A stretch of 64,000 nt of DNA. Origin: Lachnospiraceae bacterium UBA7050. GTDB taxonomy: Bacteria; Bacillota; Clostridia; Lachnospirales; Lachnospiraceae. This document shows, piece by piece, positions 17,475-26,580 of this stretch; position 1 is the first letter of the stretch; each line of letters opens with the position of its first letter. Below the pieces are notes generated by a model, which saw only the letters and a list, made by a program, of their open reading frames with translations, was not told the DNA's origin and did not search any database. A program made the translations under genes and the position numbers. The DNA is taken from the NCBI GenBank assembly GCA_002493905.1, contig DLAJ01000041.1:5164-69163 (forward strand). The letters run 5' to 3'.

Positions 17475-18986
17475 CTATGATCTGCCCAGCATCTCCTCTA
17501 TAAAAATCCCATAACCGCGCGTAGCATCATTGACGAGCACATGCGTCACGGCGCCCACCAGTCTTCCGTTCTGAATGATCGGACTGCCGCTCATGCCCTG
17601 CACAATGCCGCCGGTCAATGCGATCAGCCGCCGGTCTGTTACCTGAATCGTAATCCCCTTATTAATATTCTGACTGTCATAATCAAGGTCAGTGATTTCT
17701 ATATCATAATACTTTGCTTCTCCGTCAATATTACAGTAAATCTGCGCCGGACCAATGCTGACCTCCTGTTTCAGTCCGATCTCTATCGGATCTGCTGCAA
17801 TCTGTTCCATAAGCTTCCGATTTACTTCCCCGTGAATTCCAGAAGCACTGTTTTCCGTTACACTGCCAAGGCAATTACTGTCCGTATAACGGATAATGCC
17901 TGTCAGTTCCCCCGGAACGCCGCGCCTGCCCTTGGTAATACCGATAATATCCGTCCTGTAAAGGGCGCCTTCGCCAAGCTCCAGCGTCACTCCGATATCA
18001 CTATCACTGACACTGTGCCCGAGCGCGCCAAATTCACCGTCCGCATCCACATAGGTCAGGGTACCAATCCCCTGTGCACTGTCTTTGATCCAAATGCCGA
18101 TCTTATATTCCCTGTCCTGATCACGTACAGGACGCACCGCCACATCGAACTGCTCCCCACCGCGTTCGATCGTCATCACCATAACCTGACCGCCGGACTG
18201 TGCCACTCGTGATACAAAATCGCTTTTTCCGGTTACCGGCGTACCATTCACAGTCAGAATATAATCCCCGACGCGCAGCACATGCTCTGCGGGCATGGCG
18301 GGGTTTCCCTGTTCATCAATAAAATCACTCGTACCAATCACTAAAACTCCGGGCGTTTTCACATAAATGCCGATCGGCAGTCCGGCCGGATATACCATGG
18401 ACTCGTCGATCACCTCAATCTGAACGGTCTTAAACGGAATGATCCCGAACAAACGAAGTTCCGCCCGGTAACTGTTTTCCGCATTTGCTACAAATGTCAC
18501 GTTCGCGGACAAATTGACCGGCATGCGCCCGATGATGCTCTCCGTGTCCGCCTCACTGACATCGGCATATACGGTACCCTCTCCCGTCTCCGATGCATCT
18601 GCTACACCATCCCCGACAGTCCGCACCGAATCCGAATATCCTCCGCCTGCTATACCGCTTTCAGCCTGACTTTGCTCCGCCTCCCCAGTCACACTGTCAA
18701 TACCGCTTATTCCCCCGGATGTATTCCCCTGCCCGTCAAGATCATTTAAGACCTGTTTCGTCCGTCTTCCGCCGCCCGCCGTCATGATAATTTCACCTGA
18801 CAACGGCACATGGAATGAAATTTCCGATTCCTCTCCCGCTTTTAAGTAAATTTTATCCGGCACCGTCTGATAAATATCCACAATCATGATCGCGCAGATT
18901 GTACCTACTGATAAAAATAAAATCATCCATAAAAATATCCGATAAATTCTCCGGTGTTTGCCATTGACCGTATTAGTCGTGTTCAT
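17475..18986 (-). CDS. spoIVB: SpoIVB serine peptidase
   Basis: SpoIVB is secreted by the forespore and cleaves SpoIVFA to trigger pro-sigma-K processing. After an N-terminal membrane anchor (IFLWMILFLSVGTICAIMIV) come a PDZ domain (residues about 210-300, with HVLRVGDYILTVNGTPVTG) and the peptidase domain, with the active-site block GALGHSVSDSDIG and the serine segment VQGMSGSPIIQNGRLVGAVT. I use the ATG at 18986 (MNTTNTVNG), behind AGGTGG; an in-frame extension of 34 residues is not SpoIVB-like. Residues about 70-150 are a Gly-, Ser-, Asp- and Glu-rich insertion missing from Bacillus SpoIVB. recN lies upstream; spo0A is absent downstream. Confidence 0.94.
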   Translation of the reverse strand: MNTTNTVNGKHRRIYRIFLWMILFLSVGTICAIMIVDIYQTVPDKIYLKAGEESEISFHVPLSGEIIMTAGGGRRTKQVLNDLDGQGNTSGGISGIDSVTGEAEQSQAESGIAGGGYSDSVRTVGDGVADASETGEGTVYADVSEADTESIIGRMPVNLSANVTFVANAENSYRAELRLFGIIPFKTVQIEVIDESMVYPAGLPIGIYVKTPGVLVIGTSDFIDEQGNPAMPAEHVLRVGDYILTVNGTPVTGKSDFVSRVAQSGGQVMVMTIERGGEQFDVAVRPVRDQDREYKIGIWIKDSAQGIGTLTYVDADGEFGALGHSVSDSDIGVTLELGEGALYRTDIIGITKGRRGVPGELTGIIRYTDSNCLGSVTENSASGIHGEVNRKLMEQIAADPIEIGLKQEVSIGPAQIYCNIDGEAKYYDIEITDLDYDSQNINKGITIQVTDRRLIALTGGIVQGMSGSPIIQNGRLVGAVTHVLVNDATRGYGIFIEEMLGRS

Positions 18987-19090
18987 TTTGCCGCCACCTA
19001 TGCCTTTCCGCCCCTGTTTTGCTGCAGCCAAGCACCACCGCATCTTTTCGCAGCCGCGCCACCTCATTTTTCTCAAACTGCAGATCACAC

Positions 19091-19118
19091 AAAAAAAAGA
19101 GACTTGTCAGTCTCTCTT
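19091..19118 (-). terminator. Intrinsic terminator between recN and spoIVB
   Basis: AGAGACT (19098-19104) and AGTCTCT (19109-19115) form a perfect seven-base-pair stem with loop TGTC, followed on the minus strand by eight T. It would end transcripts coming from recN and insulate spoIVB. Confidence 0.85.
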
Positions 19119-19146
19119 AGTATGCGGCGTTCTTTTTATTTTATGG
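19118..19146 (-). promoter_or_regulatory. Candidate sigma-G-type promoter for spoIVB
   Basis: On the minus strand CATACTA at 19124-19118 fits the forespore -10 consensus CATnnTA, and CCATA 17 bases upstream matches four of five positions of GMATR. The predicted transcript start falls inside the terminator stem at 19091-19118, so spoIVB transcripts would not form the full hairpin. This is inference from consensus match only. Confidence 0.4.
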
Positions 19147-19181
19147 ATGCATGTCTTATTTTTTGATGGCAAATTTTTCTG

Positions 19182-19361
19182 AATATCAAACACAAATCCG
19201 AAGAATCTCTTGAAGATTATTTAGAAACCATATTCATCCTGAGCCAGCGACAGTCCGCTGTGCCTTCCATAGATATTGCCGCTGAAATAGTATACGAGTG
19301 TCACAGACTGCTTGCAGACTGGCTTGTTATTCCTCCATGTCAGAGCAGTTTACTGCAATGA
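19182..19361 (+). pseudogene. N-terminal remnant of a DtxR/MntR-type metalloregulator
   Basis: A plus-strand frame reads SEESLEDYLETIFILSQRQS followed by AVPSIDIAAEI, which matches the start of MntR/DtxR-family regulators (ESxEDYLETIL-x-L then VRSIDIAxELG). Homology stops abruptly at the second helix (near 19290) and the frame continues with unrelated residues to a TGA at 19359-19361. There is no ATG or ribosome site upstream, so this is a truncated relic inserted between recN and spoIVB on the opposite strand. Confidence 0.65.
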
Positions 19362-19363
19362 CA

Positions 19364-19392
19364 CGCGCCGGAAATCTCAAATTTCCGGCGCG
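19364..19392. other. Perfect 12-bp hairpin downstream of recN
   Basis: CGCGCCGGAAAT and ATTTCCGGCGCG form a perfect 12-base-pair stem around CTCAA. Neither strand has a T-tract after it, so it is not a standard intrinsic terminator. It lies 90 bp after the recN stop and just after the MntR-like relic; it may be a 3'-end processing or stability element. Confidence 0.6.
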
Positions 19393-19481
19393 ATCAAGGC
19401 ATATCCCCGGCTCTTACTCAAATTGCCGGTTGAAAACAAGTGATTTGGCTTATTTGTAAGCTATCGAGCTTATTTTTCAAT

Positions 19482-21179
19482 CTATTCCTTCCTAAGCTTG
19501 ACTTCCTGCGCCATCCGTTTCATCTCAGCGGCATTTTGAAGCGCAGCCTCTGTGATCTGATCGCCGCCAAGCATTCTTGCAAGCTCTTCCAACAGCGTCC
19601 GGTCTTCTACCGGATAAATTTTCGTTGCAGTCCTGCCCTCCTTCGTCTCTTTTTCAATCACAAAATGTGTATCCGCCATTGCCGCAATCTGTGGCAGATG
19701 CGTGATACAGATGACTTGGCTGTTTTTCGCAAGCAGACCGAGTTTTTCCGAGACAAGCCATGCTGTCTTACCGCTGATCCCTGCATCAATCTCATCAAAG
19801 ATCATCGCGTCAATGCCGTCTTTATCCGCCTTCAGGGTTTTGAGCGCAAGCATGATTCTTGAAAGCTCTCCCCCGCTTGCCACCGCCGAGAGCGGCTTGT
19901 ATGGTTCACCCGGGTTTAAGGACAGCATAAATGTCACGCTGTCATAGCCGTCCGCCGTATAGTGCGTCTCATCCGGCGTTACATCGATCCGGACACCCGC
20001 CTTCAAAAAATTCAGATCCTGAAGCGCCGCACCCAAGTCTTCTGCAAGCTGCTCCGCTGTTTTTGTCCGCAGCGCGGAAGCCTCTTCACAGAGTGCACGC
20101 AGCGCGTTTTCCGACTGTACAAGTTTATCTCTGACGCGCTGTTTATATGCGTCAAAATCGCTCATCTGTTCCAGATATGCCTGCTGCTTTTCCAAATACG
20201 CCTGTATCTGTGCAATGGAATCGGCATGATATTTGCTTTTTAAGTGATTAATCAGATCAAGACGTGTCTCCACCTCATGAAACTCACGCTCATCAAATTC
20301 CATATCGGAAATGTACGCAGATAAATCCCGGTTAAAATCATTTAACAGCGCATCAATATTGACAAGCTGTTCCTGCAAATCCGCCGCCTCTCCGTCTAAA
20401 GACGCAGCGCTTCTTAATTCCATGGCAGCTGCGCCGATCAGCATTCCCGCGCTCTGCTGCTCTCCGTCACCCGTCATGCCGTACGCACGCTGCACATGCT
20501 CCATGATCCTTCTTCCGTTCATCATTTTATGATAACGGCGCTCCAGCTCTTCGTCTTCTCCCTGCACGAGCGCCGCCTGCTCGATTTCGCTGACTTCAAA
20601 CTGCGCCAGTGCAATTTCCCGCCCGCCTGCGTGCTCTTGTTCTCTTACCGCCAGTTCCTCATCCCTGCATGTACAATATGTGTGGTAAGCCTCCCTCATC
20701 CGCTGTTGAAGCTGCTGCATCTTCTCCCCCGCATAACCATCCAGATATGCGCGCTGTTCCTTTTCGTGGAGCAGAAGCTGGTTATCCCTCTGTCCGTGAA
20801 TATGCAGCAATACCTCTGCGAGCTGCGCAAGCTGTTTTGCGGTTACCGTTTCACCACACACCTTACAGACAGAGCGTTTTTCAGAAATCCGGCGCTGAAC
20901 GATCACAATATCATCGTCCTCCGTCAAAAGCTCCAGCTCCTTCATGCGCCGGTGCTGTGCATCGTTCTCAAGCTGAAACACCATCTCGATCACCGCCTGC
21001 TCCGCTCCGCTCCTGATGCAGTCCTTGTCCGCTTTCGCTCCCAGCGCCAGATTGATCGAGCCAAGCAGGATGGATTTTCCCGCGCCCGTCTCACCGCTTA
21101 AAATGTTCAGCCCTTTGGTAAATTCAATTTCCGCCTCGTCAATCAAAGCCAGATTTTTAACATGTAAACTCAGTAACAT
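19482..21179 (-). CDS. recN: DNA repair protein RecN
   Basis: RecN is an SMC-like ATPase acting early in double-strand-break repair. The 565-residue product has Walker A GETGAGKSILL at residues 31-41, long coiled-coil arms in the middle, the ABC signature region AVASGGELSRIMLAL and Walker B AMIFDEIDAGISG. The ATG at 21179 follows GGAGAAAGGA. It lies between argR and spoIVB, the standard clostridial order. About 300 bases after the stop contain a gene relic and two hairpins. Confidence 0.96.
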   Translation of the reverse strand: MLLSLHVKNLALIDEAEIEFTKGLNILSGETGAGKSILLGSINLALGAKADKDCIRSGAEQAVIEMVFQLENDAQHRRMKELELLTEDDDIVIVQRRISEKRSVCKVCGETVTAKQLAQLAEVLLHIHGQRDNQLLLHEKEQRAYLDGYAGEKMQQLQQRMREAYHTYCTCRDEELAVREQEHAGGREIALAQFEVSEIEQAALVQGEDEELERRYHKMMNGRRIMEHVQRAYGMTGDGEQQSAGMLIGAAAMELRSAASLDGEAADLQEQLVNIDALLNDFNRDLSAYISDMEFDEREFHEVETRLDLINHLKSKYHADSIAQIQAYLEKQQAYLEQMSDFDAYKQRVRDKLVQSENALRALCEEASALRTKTAEQLAEDLGAALQDLNFLKAGVRIDVTPDETHYTADGYDSVTFMLSLNPGEPYKPLSAVASGGELSRIMLALKTLKADKDGIDAMIFDEIDAGISGKTAWLVSEKLGLLAKNSQVICITHLPQIAAMADTHFVIEKETKEGRTATKIYPVEDRTLLEELARMLGGDQITEAALQNAAEMKRMAQEVKLRKE

Positions 21180-21277
21180 TCCTTTCTCCCTGTGCCTCTC
21201 CGGGCTGCGCGTCTCTCAATTTCCGCGCCCGTTCATCGCTGCTTGTTTAAGAAAGTGCCGGCTTCCCCAGCATTTCC

Positions 21278-21733
21278 TCAATTTCCGCAGACCGACCGTA
21301 TCTTCTCCATAACGGTCCGCGTATCTTCCACAGTCCGTACGGCCGCCATGATCGTATCGTCCCCAGCGATACTCCCGACAATTTCCTTAAACTGCATCGC
21401 GTCAATCGCAGCAGCGACTGCCATTGCCATACCCGAAACCGTCTTCACGACCAGAATATTCTGCGCGCAGTCCATGGAAAGCATGCCCTCACGCAGCACA
21501 CGGATATATTTATCATCTGCGGTACTTTCCGCTTTCTTCGGCGCATAATACTTCTGCACGCCGTTTCTGCCGGCAAGCTTCGTCAGACGAAGTTCCCGGA
21601 TATCACGGGAAACAGTCGCCTGTGTCACACAGAAACCCGCTCTGCCCAGCGCCTCCGCCAGTTCCTCCTGCGTCCCTATCTCGTTTTCTTCAATCAGAGC
21701 AAGCAGTTTATCCTGCCGTCTTCGCTTCGACAT
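21278..21733 (-). CDS. argR: Arginine repressor ArgR
   Basis: ArgR is a hexameric regulator that binds ARG boxes when loaded with arginine. The N-terminal winged helix is clear (DKLLALIEENEIGTQEELAE, VTQATVSRDIRELRLTKL), and the C-terminal arginine-binding and oligomerisation domain carries EIVGSIAGDDTIMAAVRT with the GDD motif. The 151-residue length is normal. It lies in the nadK-argR-recN order found across Clostridia; no arginine genes are nearby. Confidence 0.95.
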   Translation of the reverse strand: MSKRRRQDKLLALIEENEIGTQEELAEALGRAGFCVTQATVSRDIRELRLTKLAGRNGVQKYYAPKKAESTADDKYIRVLREGMLSMDCAQNILVVKTVSGMAMAVAAAIDAMQFKEIVGSIAGDDTIMAAVRTVEDTRTVMEKIRSVCGN

Positions 21734-21825
21734 ATCCGTACCATGCTCCCTTCTGATTTTCTTTCTAAATAGAATGTTGGTTCAAAAGCCCGAGCAATAC
21801 TTGCTTTCCCGCTATGCGTTCTTTT

Positions 21826-22677
21826 TTATGACTCCCTCATCTTGCGGTGCAGCACATCCAGAAATCCCGCGTCGCTGAGCTTGACAATCGCGGTCGTCCG
21901 CTCGGACCGCACGATTCTCATGCGTTCTCCGGCCGTGATCGCGATGCTGTGCGCACCGTCAAAATCGGCCTCCACCTGTTGGATTCTGCCGTCGCGTGCG
22001 GGCAGGAGCACAATCTCAATCTCATCCTCCGGCGAAAGCACAATGCTCCGGGTATTTAAGGTATGCGGGCAGATCGGCGTTATGACCATCAGCTTCGCAG
22101 AAGGCTCTACAATCGGACCGCCCGCTGACATATTATACCCCGTCGATCCGGTCGGCGTCGATACAATAATACCGTCCGCGCTGTAGCCTTTTAAGAAATG
22201 TCCGTTGACCAGAATATGAAAATGAAGCATCTGCAGAGAACCGCTTCTCGAAACAACAATATCATTGAGCGCATAACTGCGGCGGCAGTCCGTCTCTCCG
22301 GTAATCTGCCCTTCCAGCATCATGCGCCGCTCGACTGTATAATCGTCGCCGCACAGCCGTCTGAGCGCTTCTGAGAGATTCTCTTTGTCCACCTCCGCCA
22401 GATAACCGAGCGTTCCTAAATTGACGCCGATAAGCGGTATGTCCAGATCGACCGTATCCCGCGCTGCCTCTAGCAACGTTCCGTCCCCGCCGAGCACAAT
22501 GATGCAGTCACAGTCTTTGGGGATTTTGCTGCTGTCCGTATAACCGCTGCCGTCATTTCCCTCCTGCACATGAACAATACAGTCAGCACCTTGTTTCTGC
22601 AGAGTTTCCCGTATTTGATTCGTCGTCGTAAGCCCCGCATCCTTCATGCGGTTTGTGATCAGATAAAATTGTTTCAT
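21826..22677 (-). CDS. nadK: NAD kinase
   Basis: NAD kinase phosphorylates NAD to NADP. The product carries the GGDGT motif (IIVLGGDGTLLEAA), the NE/D motif (LNDIVVSR) and the glycine-rich STPTGSTGYNMSAGGPIV block. I place the start at the ATG at 22677 (MKQFYLITNRMKDAG), the usual N-terminus; AGGAGG lies 15 bases upstream, which is long. An in-frame extension upstream is unconserved. The start lies 95 bases inside the tlyA reading frame, so the two genes are translationally linked. Confidence 0.94.
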   Translation of the reverse strand: MKQFYLITNRMKDAGLTTTNQIRETLQKQGADCIVHVQEGNDGSGYTDSSKIPKDCDCIIVLGGDGTLLEAARDTVDLDIPLIGVNLGTLGYLAEVDKENLSEALRRLCGDDYTVERRMMLEGQITGETDCRRSYALNDIVVSRSGSLQMLHFHILVNGHFLKGYSADGIIVSTPTGSTGYNMSAGGPIVEPSAKLMVITPICPHTLNTRSIVLSPEDEIEIVLLPARDGRIQQVEADFDGAHSIAITAGERMRIVRSERTTAIVKLSDAGFLDVLHRKMRES

Positions 22678-23467
22678 GCGCTCTGCGTACAACCTCCTCC
22701 GCCTCACTTGCCGGAAACGTCCCGTCCTGTTCCTCACATTTTTGTAACAGCACGAGATATTCAATATTTCCCTCCGGCCCCCTAATCGGAGAAAAATCCA
22801 GTCCCTTCACCGCAAAGCCGGCGCTTCCGGCAAAAGAAAGAATCCGCACAATCACGTCCCTATGTACTGCCGGGTCCCGCACCACGCCCTTTTTTCCGAC
22901 CTGCTGCCTGCCAGCCTCAAACTGCGGTTTGATCAGGCAGACCATGTATGCCTGAGGCTTTAAGAGCTGCCATGCCGGCTTCAGAATCTTTGTCAAGGAG
23001 ATAAAAGAAACGTCGCACGCGGCAAAATCAAGGTCATCGTCAATATCCCCCCGCTCCATATAGCGGAAATTTGTTTTTTCCATACAGACAACACGCTCGT
23101 CCATGCGCAGTTTCCATGCAAGCTGTCCATGTCCCACATCAACTGCATATACCTTTGCCGCTCCATTCTGAAGCATGCAGTCCGTAAAACCGCCTGTGGA
23201 TGCGCCGATGTCCATGCATATGTACCCATCCACCCGGATCGGAAATACGGAAAATGCCTTCTCCAGTTTCAGTCCGCCCCTGCCGACATAAGGCATCACG
23301 GCGCCGCGCACCGTGATCGTACTCTTTTCCTCATCAAACATCGTTCCCGCTTTATCTTCACGCTGTCCGTTGACAAACACATCTCCCGCCATGATCACAA
23401 GCTTTGCCTTTTCTCTCGACTGGGCAAGCCCCTGCTTTACGAGAAGTACATCCAGCCTTTCCTTCAA
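22583..23467 (-). CDS. tlyA: TlyA family rRNA methyltransferase/hemolysin-like protein
   Basis: TlyA proteins methylate 16S and 23S rRNA 2'-hydroxyls. The N-terminal S4 RNA-binding domain (RLDVLLVKQGLAQSREKAKL) is followed by an FtsJ-type methyltransferase with the SAM motif DIGASTGGFTDCML, and VSFISLTKILKP. The start is a TTG at 23467, supported by AAAGGCGG eight bases upstream and the canonical MKERLDVLLV N-terminus. The C-terminal 28 residues after the usual end (RRAHETIL) are extra and overlap nadK. Confidence 0.93.
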   Translation of the reverse strand: MKERLDVLLVKQGLAQSREKAKLVIMAGDVFVNGQREDKAGTMFDEEKSTITVRGAVMPYVGRGGLKLEKAFSVFPIRVDGYICMDIGASTGGFTDCMLQNGAAKVYAVDVGHGQLAWKLRMDERVVCMEKTNFRYMERGDIDDDLDFAACDVSFISLTKILKPAWQLLKPQAYMVCLIKPQFEAGRQQVGKKGVVRDPAVHRDVIVRILSFAGSAGFAVKGLDFSPIRGPEGNIEYLVLLQKCEEQDGTFPASEAEEVVRRAHETILSDHKPHEGCGAYDDESNTGNSAETRC

Positions 23468-23561
23468 GTGTCAAACCGCCTTTCTCCCCTGATATAATCT
23501 GCCGTCCCCCGCTGCGTACGATCCGCAGGGACTGTTCCCGCAGACGCAGAACGACTTTTGA

Positions 23562-25421
23562 TCACACGATCTGCGCGCGGATCTTTTCCGCAATCGACTC
23601 CGCATCCAGCCCGATTTCCTTTTTTAACTGCTCCACATTGCCATGCTCCACATAAGCGTCTGGTATTGCAAAGGATAACACCTGCGCCTGCGCATAAGGA
23701 CAGTCCGAAAGAAACTCCCTGACACGCTCTCCGAAACCTCCGCTTGCGACATTTTCCTCCATCGTCACGATGTATAAATGACTCTGCGCCAGATGCGTCA
23801 GCATTTCCTCGTCAACCGGCTTCACGAAACGGGCGTTGACAAGGCTTACCTTATGCCCCTTCTGTTTGAGCAGCTCACGCACCGCAAGCGCCGTCTTTAC
23901 CATACTGCCGACTGCCACGAGCGCAATTTCCTGCTCCTCATAGATCATTTCCGACTTCCCGTATACGATCGGTGCGCGGTATTCTTCCAGTCCGTCGAAC
24001 GCCTCGCCCCGCGGGTAGCGCAGCGCAATCGGGCCTTCAAAGTCAACCGCGAACTTTAACATATCGGAAAGCTCCCATTTATTTTTGGGAGCCATAATAT
24101 GCATATTCGGAATAGAGGAAAGATAGGAGAGATCAAAAATGCCCTGATGCGTCTCACCGTCGCTGCCGACCAGACCGGCGCGGTCAATCGCAAAAACAAC
24201 CGGCAGATTCTGAATGCAGACGTCATGCAGAATCTGGTCATAGGCTCTCTGCAAAAAGGACGAATAAATTGCAACAATCGGACGCATTCCGCCTGCCGCT
24301 AAGCCCGCTGCAAACGTCACAGCATGCTCCTCCGCAATCCCGACGTCAAAAAAACGTTCCGGAAATTTGTTGCGGAACCGCTTTAATCCCGTGCCGTCCG
24401 GCATTGCCGCCGTGATCGCGACAACGTTCTCCCTGCGTTCCCCTAATTTGCACATAACTGTGGAAAAAATATCCGTATAATTGGATTTGTTTCTCGGATT
24501 GCGCGGAAGCCCCGTCTCAATAAAAAACGGCTCCGCTCCGTGAAATCTTGCAGGATGCTTCTGCGCCGGCTCATAGCCCTTTCCCTTCTGCGTCAAAACA
24601 TGGATGAGAACCGCCTTTTTGAACCGCTTGGCATCATTGATCGCGCGAACCATTCCCATGATATTATGCCCGTCAACCGGACCTAAATAAGTCAGTCCCA
24701 TATCTTCAAAAAGCATGCCCGGCACGACCAGATGCTTTAAGCTGCTCTTGGCGCGTCTGATCGCCGCAACATAAGCGCCGCCGTGCTTTCCGGCACTCAG
24801 CTTATTATAAACGTCCTCCTTTAAGTTTAAGTACGACTGCGCCGTCCTGATACTGCTTAAATACCGGTTCATACCGCCGACATTCTCTGAGATGGACATG
24901 TTATTATCATTCAGAATGATGATAAAATTTGTCTCCAGTTTTGCCGCATTATTTAGCGCCTCATACGCCATACCGCCCGTCAGGGAGCCATCGCCGATGA
25001 CAGAGACAATGTAATCATTTTTTTTCTGCAGATCGCGCGCCTTGACGAGCCCTAATCCTGCGGATATGGAAGTAGAGCTGTGTCCCGTATCAAAACAGTC
25101 ACACTCGCTTTCCTTACGCTTGGGAAATCCGCTCATGCCGCCGTACTTGCGGAGCGTTTCAAATCCCTCTTTCCTGCCGGTCAGAAGTTTATGAGTATAG
25201 GATTGATGCCCGACGTCCCAGATGATCTTATCCTCCGGCAGATTAAGCGCCAGATGCAGCGCCATTGTCAGTTCCACGACGCCGAGATTAGAGCCGAGAT
25301 GCCCGCCCGTAACGCTGATCTTCTCGATCAGGAACTCACGGATCTCCTCCGCCAGCTCCGGCAGATCGGCCCTGTCTATTTTTTTGATATCATTTACCTG
25401 TTTGATTTCCTCTAAATACAT
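23562..25421 (-). CDS. dxs: 1-deoxy-D-xylulose-5-phosphate synthase
   Basis: Dxs joins pyruvate and glyceraldehyde-3-phosphate in the first step of the MEP isoprenoid pathway. The 619-residue product has the thiamine-diphosphate motif GDGSLTGGMAYEALNNA followed by NDNNMSIS, and the transketolase-like HAVTFAAGLA region with EEHA. It precedes tlyA and follows ispA in the cluster, linking precursor supply with prenyl chain synthesis. Confidence 0.97.
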   Translation of the reverse strand: MYLEEIKQVNDIKKIDRADLPELAEEIREFLIEKISVTGGHLGSNLGVVELTMALHLALNLPEDKIIWDVGHQSYTHKLLTGRKEGFETLRKYGGMSGFPKRKESECDCFDTGHSSTSISAGLGLVKARDLQKKNDYIVSVIGDGSLTGGMAYEALNNAAKLETNFIIILNDNNMSISENVGGMNRYLSSIRTAQSYLNLKEDVYNKLSAGKHGGAYVAAIRRAKSSLKHLVVPGMLFEDMGLTYLGPVDGHNIMGMVRAINDAKRFKKAVLIHVLTQKGKGYEPAQKHPARFHGAEPFFIETGLPRNPRNKSNYTDIFSTVMCKLGERRENVVAITAAMPDGTGLKRFRNKFPERFFDVGIAEEHAVTFAAGLAAGGMRPIVAIYSSFLQRAYDQILHDVCIQNLPVVFAIDRAGLVGSDGETHQGIFDLSYLSSIPNMHIMAPKNKWELSDMLKFAVDFEGPIALRYPRGEAFDGLEEYRAPIVYGKSEMIYEEQEIALVAVGSMVKTALAVRELLKQKGHKVSLVNARFVKPVDEEMLTHLAQSHLYIVTMEENVASGGFGERVREFLSDCPYAQAQVLSFAIPDAYVEHGNVEQLKKEIGLDAESIAEKIRAQIV

Positions 25422-25545
25422 GCGATAACCATGCTCCTCTTTCAGTCAGCCATACCGTTTTACACGCACGACAGACACTCGCAGCGTGAAGTTTTAGGAA
25501 TTCTCTGCCAGCCTGTTTTGCAGGCTTAGAATCTCTCTCCACGCT

Positions 25546-26580
25546 TTATCTTGTCCGGTACACCATTCTTCTGACAAGCTCCTCCAAAAACGCATTCTTT
25601 TGGCTCAGCTTTGCAAGCTCATCCAGCGCTTCGCCGGATATGCGCTCCACATCGCGCTTCGCCTGTTCCATTCCTGCCAGTGTGACATAAGTTGCCTTTT
25701 CATTTTTTGCGTCGGAACCTGTCTGTTTTCCAAGCTCCTCCAAAGACCCTTCCACATCCAGAATGTCATCCCGTATCTGAAATGCAACTCCCACATGCCG
25801 TCCAATCCGCTCAAGACATGCAATATCCTCCTCAGGCGCTCCTGCCAGAACCGCGCCGATCATGAGCGCTGACTGAATCATTGCCGCCGTCTTCTTTTCG
25901 TGGATAAACAGAAGCTGCTCCATCGTCACCGTATCGCCCTGCTTCTCGGCTTCCACATCCACACACTGTCCGCCGAGCATACCGTCAATACCTGCCTGCT
26001 GCGCCAGTATTCCGATTGCCCTTGCTATACGGCGGCGAAGTACATCCGCCTGCAGCGCACCCGGCATCCTTAAGCTGCCTGCAGTCTCCATCCCTGCTCC
26101 GCCCATGGCCGCAGACGCCTCCGCTGCCACGCCGCTTATGCCTGTCGGTACCCCTTCCGCTGCACTTACCACATCAAACGCCCTGCACGCTGTGCAGAAC
26201 GCATGCGTCAACAATCCGTCACCGGCAAGGATTGCCATTGCTTCTCCATACACAATATGCGTCGTCTTTCTGCCTCTGCGGTATTCATCGTTATCCATTG
26301 CCGGCAGGTCATCATGCACAAGCGAATACGTGTGTATCATTTCAATTGCCGCCATAAACGGCGCGATGAGTGCATCTTTTCCTTCCTCCGCACCGTCATT
26401 CCGGTACATCCGGTAAGTCTCATACATCATGAGCGGACGAAGGCGCTTCCCGCCTGCCCGAATGCTGTAATTCATGGCCTCCAGCACTGTCCTCTGGTAT
26501 CCCTCTTCCTTGGGGAGATACGCACCGATTAACGCCTCTACCCTGCGTACTTTTTCTTCCTGTTCACTCTCCCAGTTCAT
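25546..26580 (-). CDS. ispA: Polyprenyl (farnesyl/geranylgeranyl) diphosphate synthase
   Basis: This enzyme condenses isopentenyl diphosphate into farnesyl or geranylgeranyl diphosphate. Both aspartate-rich motifs are present: SLVHDDLPAMDND (first) and FQIRDDILD (second). The start is the ATG at 26580, behind GGAGGCT, overlapping the xseB stop by 17 bases. Between the first motif and the GGQCVDVE helix there is an unusual Ala/Gly-rich insertion of about 35 residues (around GVAAEASAAMGGAGMETAGS), absent from typical homologues. It sits in a loop position, so activity is likely retained. Confidence 0.93.
   Translation of the reverse strand: MNWESEQEEKVRRVEALIGAYLPKEEGYQRTVLEAMNYSIRAGGKRLRPLMMYETYRMYRNDGAEEGKDALIAPFMAAIEMIHTYSLVHDDLPAMDNDEYRRGRKTTHIVYGEAMAILAGDGLLTHAFCTACRAFDVVSAAEGVPTGISGVAAEASAAMGGAGMETAGSLRMPGALQADVLRRRIARAIGILAQQAGIDGMLGGQCVDVEAEKQGDTVTMEQLLFIHEKKTAAMIQSALMIGAVLAGAPEEDIACLERIGRHVGVAFQIRDDILDVEGSLEELGKQTGSDAKNEKATYVTLAGMEQAKRDVERISGEALDELAKLSQKNAFLEELVRRMVYRTR

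Noticed and set aside
17541..18212. Plus-strand open frame of 223 codons opposite spoIVB
   Set aside because: Shadow of a conserved gene with no recognisable motif.
20496..21101. Plus-strand open frame of 201 codons opposite recN
   Set aside because: Shadow frame; no ribosome site and no domain.
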